This document shows positions 62,421-63,315 of a stretch of 63,315 nucleotides of DNA, piece by piece (within the stretch, counting starts at the first letter, position 1; each line of letters begins with the position of its first letter). The stretch lies in the NCBI GenBank assembly GCA_902812365.1, contig CADDZC010000013.1, forward strand, positions 1 to 63,315, in the 5' to 3' direction. A program made the position numbers and the translations under genes. Source of the DNA: Acidobacteriota bacterium (GTDB lineage: Bacteria; Acidobacteriota; Terriglobia; UBA7540). The notes below the pieces were generated by a model. It did no database searches and was not told the DNA's origin. It worked only from the letters and a program-made list of their open reading frames with translations.

Positions 62421-63263
62421 CTAGAGGTCCCGCACCAGCTCATTGACGACGCTGCGCACGCCTTCGTAAGGATCGCCCGCGCCTTCGTACTCGATGGAGT
62501 AGATTCCGCGGAAATGCGCCTGCCGGGAGATCTCCACGCAGCGGGCGAAATTGAACCGGGTTTCGTTGCCGTTGGCGTCGAATTCCAGGCCCTTGGCGTG
62601 GCAAACCGTCTTGGCATAAGGAAACAGCATCGGCAGGCCGCGCAGGCGGGTGGCCTCGTCGGGAAAGTTGCCGAAGTCGGGCAAAGAGCCGAGAAACGGG
62701 CTGTTGACGCCTTTGAAGAGCGCAATCAGAGCTTCCGGGTGAGTGGAACCGATCTCGCCGTGGTTCTCAATCAGCACGTAGATGCCTTTCGACCGGCCGT
62801 AAGCGGCGAGCTTCTTGTACGAATCGATGGTCAGCGTCAGGCCATTGAGGTTCATCCTGCCGGGGTCGCAGCGCACCGACTGCGCCCCGACGGTCTTGGC
62901 GACATCGATCCATCTCTTCGCAGCGGCAATGGCCGCGTTGCGCACGCTTCCGCTCGGGTCGGAGAGTCCTCCTTCGCGCCAAAGCTCCTCGATGTCGACG
63001 GGGATGTTGACGAGGCGCGAATGGGCGGCCGCCAGCTTCAAGCGCAGCTCCCGAAGGTAAGCCGGCTCGGTGGAGGCAAAGTGCGGCGCCACCATTTCCA
63101 GGTGATGAACATGGTAGCGGTCGGCAATCATCTCGGGGAAGTCCAGCAGCACCAGGTTCTCGGCCGCCGGCGCATTCTGATCGCGCGTCGAAGCGAACAG
63201 ATTGTGAAAACTCCAGGAAGAAATGCCGATTCGGGCGAGCTTCGGATTCTCCGGCCGCGTCAC
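62421..63263 (-). CDS. Sugar phosphate isomerase/epimerase (xylose isomerase-like TIM barrel)
   Basis: A 280-residue (or longer) TIM-barrel protein of the IolE/hydroxypyruvate isomerase-like superfamily. Visible are LARIGISSWSFHNLFA at the start, the metal-site Glu in YVLIENHGEIGS, GSLPDFGNFPDE, and a final RGIYSIEYEGAGDPYEG. The substrate is unknown. The GTG at 63263 has no ribosome binding site and the frame stays open, through an Arg-rich stretch, to the window end, so the real start may lie outside and could add a Tat-type signal. It is treated as possibly 5'-incomplete. Confidence 0.82.
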   Translation of the reverse strand: MTRPENPKLARIGISSWSFHNLFASTRDQNAPAAENLVLLDFPEMIADRYHVHHLEMVAPHFASTEPAYLRELRLKLAAAHSRLVNIPVDIEELWREGGLSDPSGSVRNAAIAAAKRWIDVAKTVGAQSVRCDPGRMNLNGLTLTIDSYKKLAAYGRSKGIYVLIENHGEIGSTHPEALIALFKGVNSPFLGSLPDFGNFPDEATRLRGLPMLFPYAKTVCHAKGLEFDANGNETRFNFARCVEISRQAHFRGIYSIEYEGAGDPYEGVRSVVNELVRDL

Positions 63264-63315
63264 GGGCCGGCGCCGCGGCCGCCGCCGCGTGTGCTGGGGG
63301 CCAAGCGGCCCGGCG

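Noticed and set aside
1-63315. CRISPR array, insertion sequence, prophage or defence island
   Set aside because: No spaced direct repeats, transposase, integrase or phage structural genes were seen; only one broken possible nuclease gene stands out.

Overview
This 63 kb window is GC-rich, densely coded bacterial chromosome. The best-supported origin is an acidobacterium (Acidobacteriota, perhaps close to Bryobacterales/Solibacter). The inference rests on gene content: an alternative complex III operon running straight into a caa3-type cytochrome oxidase, a prs-rplY-pth-rpsF-rpsR-rplI block, a sortilin-like Asp-box propeller protein, a SpoIIE-type phosphatase and a menaquinone methyltransferase. 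No rRNA gene, prophage, insertion sequence, CRISPR array or defence island was seen. I did not find a clearly new biological system. The most useful leads are small: a broken possible nuclease gene, candidate leaderless promoters, an uncharacterised conserved-looking protein inside the respiratory operon, and a foldback at the window start that looks like an assembly artefact.

Layout. 1-7.2 kb, minus strand: TPR protein, ispE, tRNA-Gln(UUG), prs, rplY, pth, rpsF, rpsR, rplI (translation, PRPP and isoprenoid precursors). 7.4-11.5 kb: a GT-C membrane glycosyltransferase convergent with, and overlapping, a penicillin-acylase-family hydrolase. 12-18.4 kb, plus strand: secreted 11-Asp-box propeller, D-galactonate dehydratase and GH133 glycogen debranching enzyme. 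18.5-19.1 kb: a disrupted gene. 19.1-31.7 kb, minus strand: one 12-gene respiratory operon, actABCDEF, a small membrane protein, SCO, ctaC, ctaD, ctaE and subunit IV. Together these would oxidise menaquinol, pass electrons through hemes c to the CuA/heme-c subunit II, and reduce oxygen. 32-36.7 kb, minus strand: M20 dipeptidase, menG/ubiE, aroB and a flippase-like membrane protein.

36.9-51.2 kb, plus strand: Xaa-Pro peptidase, accB-accC (fatty acid synthesis), thiE, two APC amino-acid permeases, a SpoIIE phosphatase, an SDR, a fused NAD(P)HX repair enzyme, tsaE, an enoyl-ACP-reductase-like SDR, and a zinc-ribbon/TPR membrane protein. 51.3-54.7 kb, minus strand: an EF-G paralogue with altered G motifs and an M20 carboxypeptidase. 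54.8-58.4 kb, plus strand: GH57 glucanotransferase/amylase, a Trm112-like zinc protein and a GT9 heptosyltransferase-like enzyme. 58.4-63.3 kb, minus strand: a small membrane-anchored protein, a three-gene ABC exporter (HlyD-ATPase-permease) behind an AT-rich palindromic region, and a TIM-barrel sugar isomerase/epimerase whose frame stays open to the window edge.

Starts were chosen from ribosome binding sites, overlaps and family N-termini. Functions are assigned from recognised motifs and family memory only; no database search was run.
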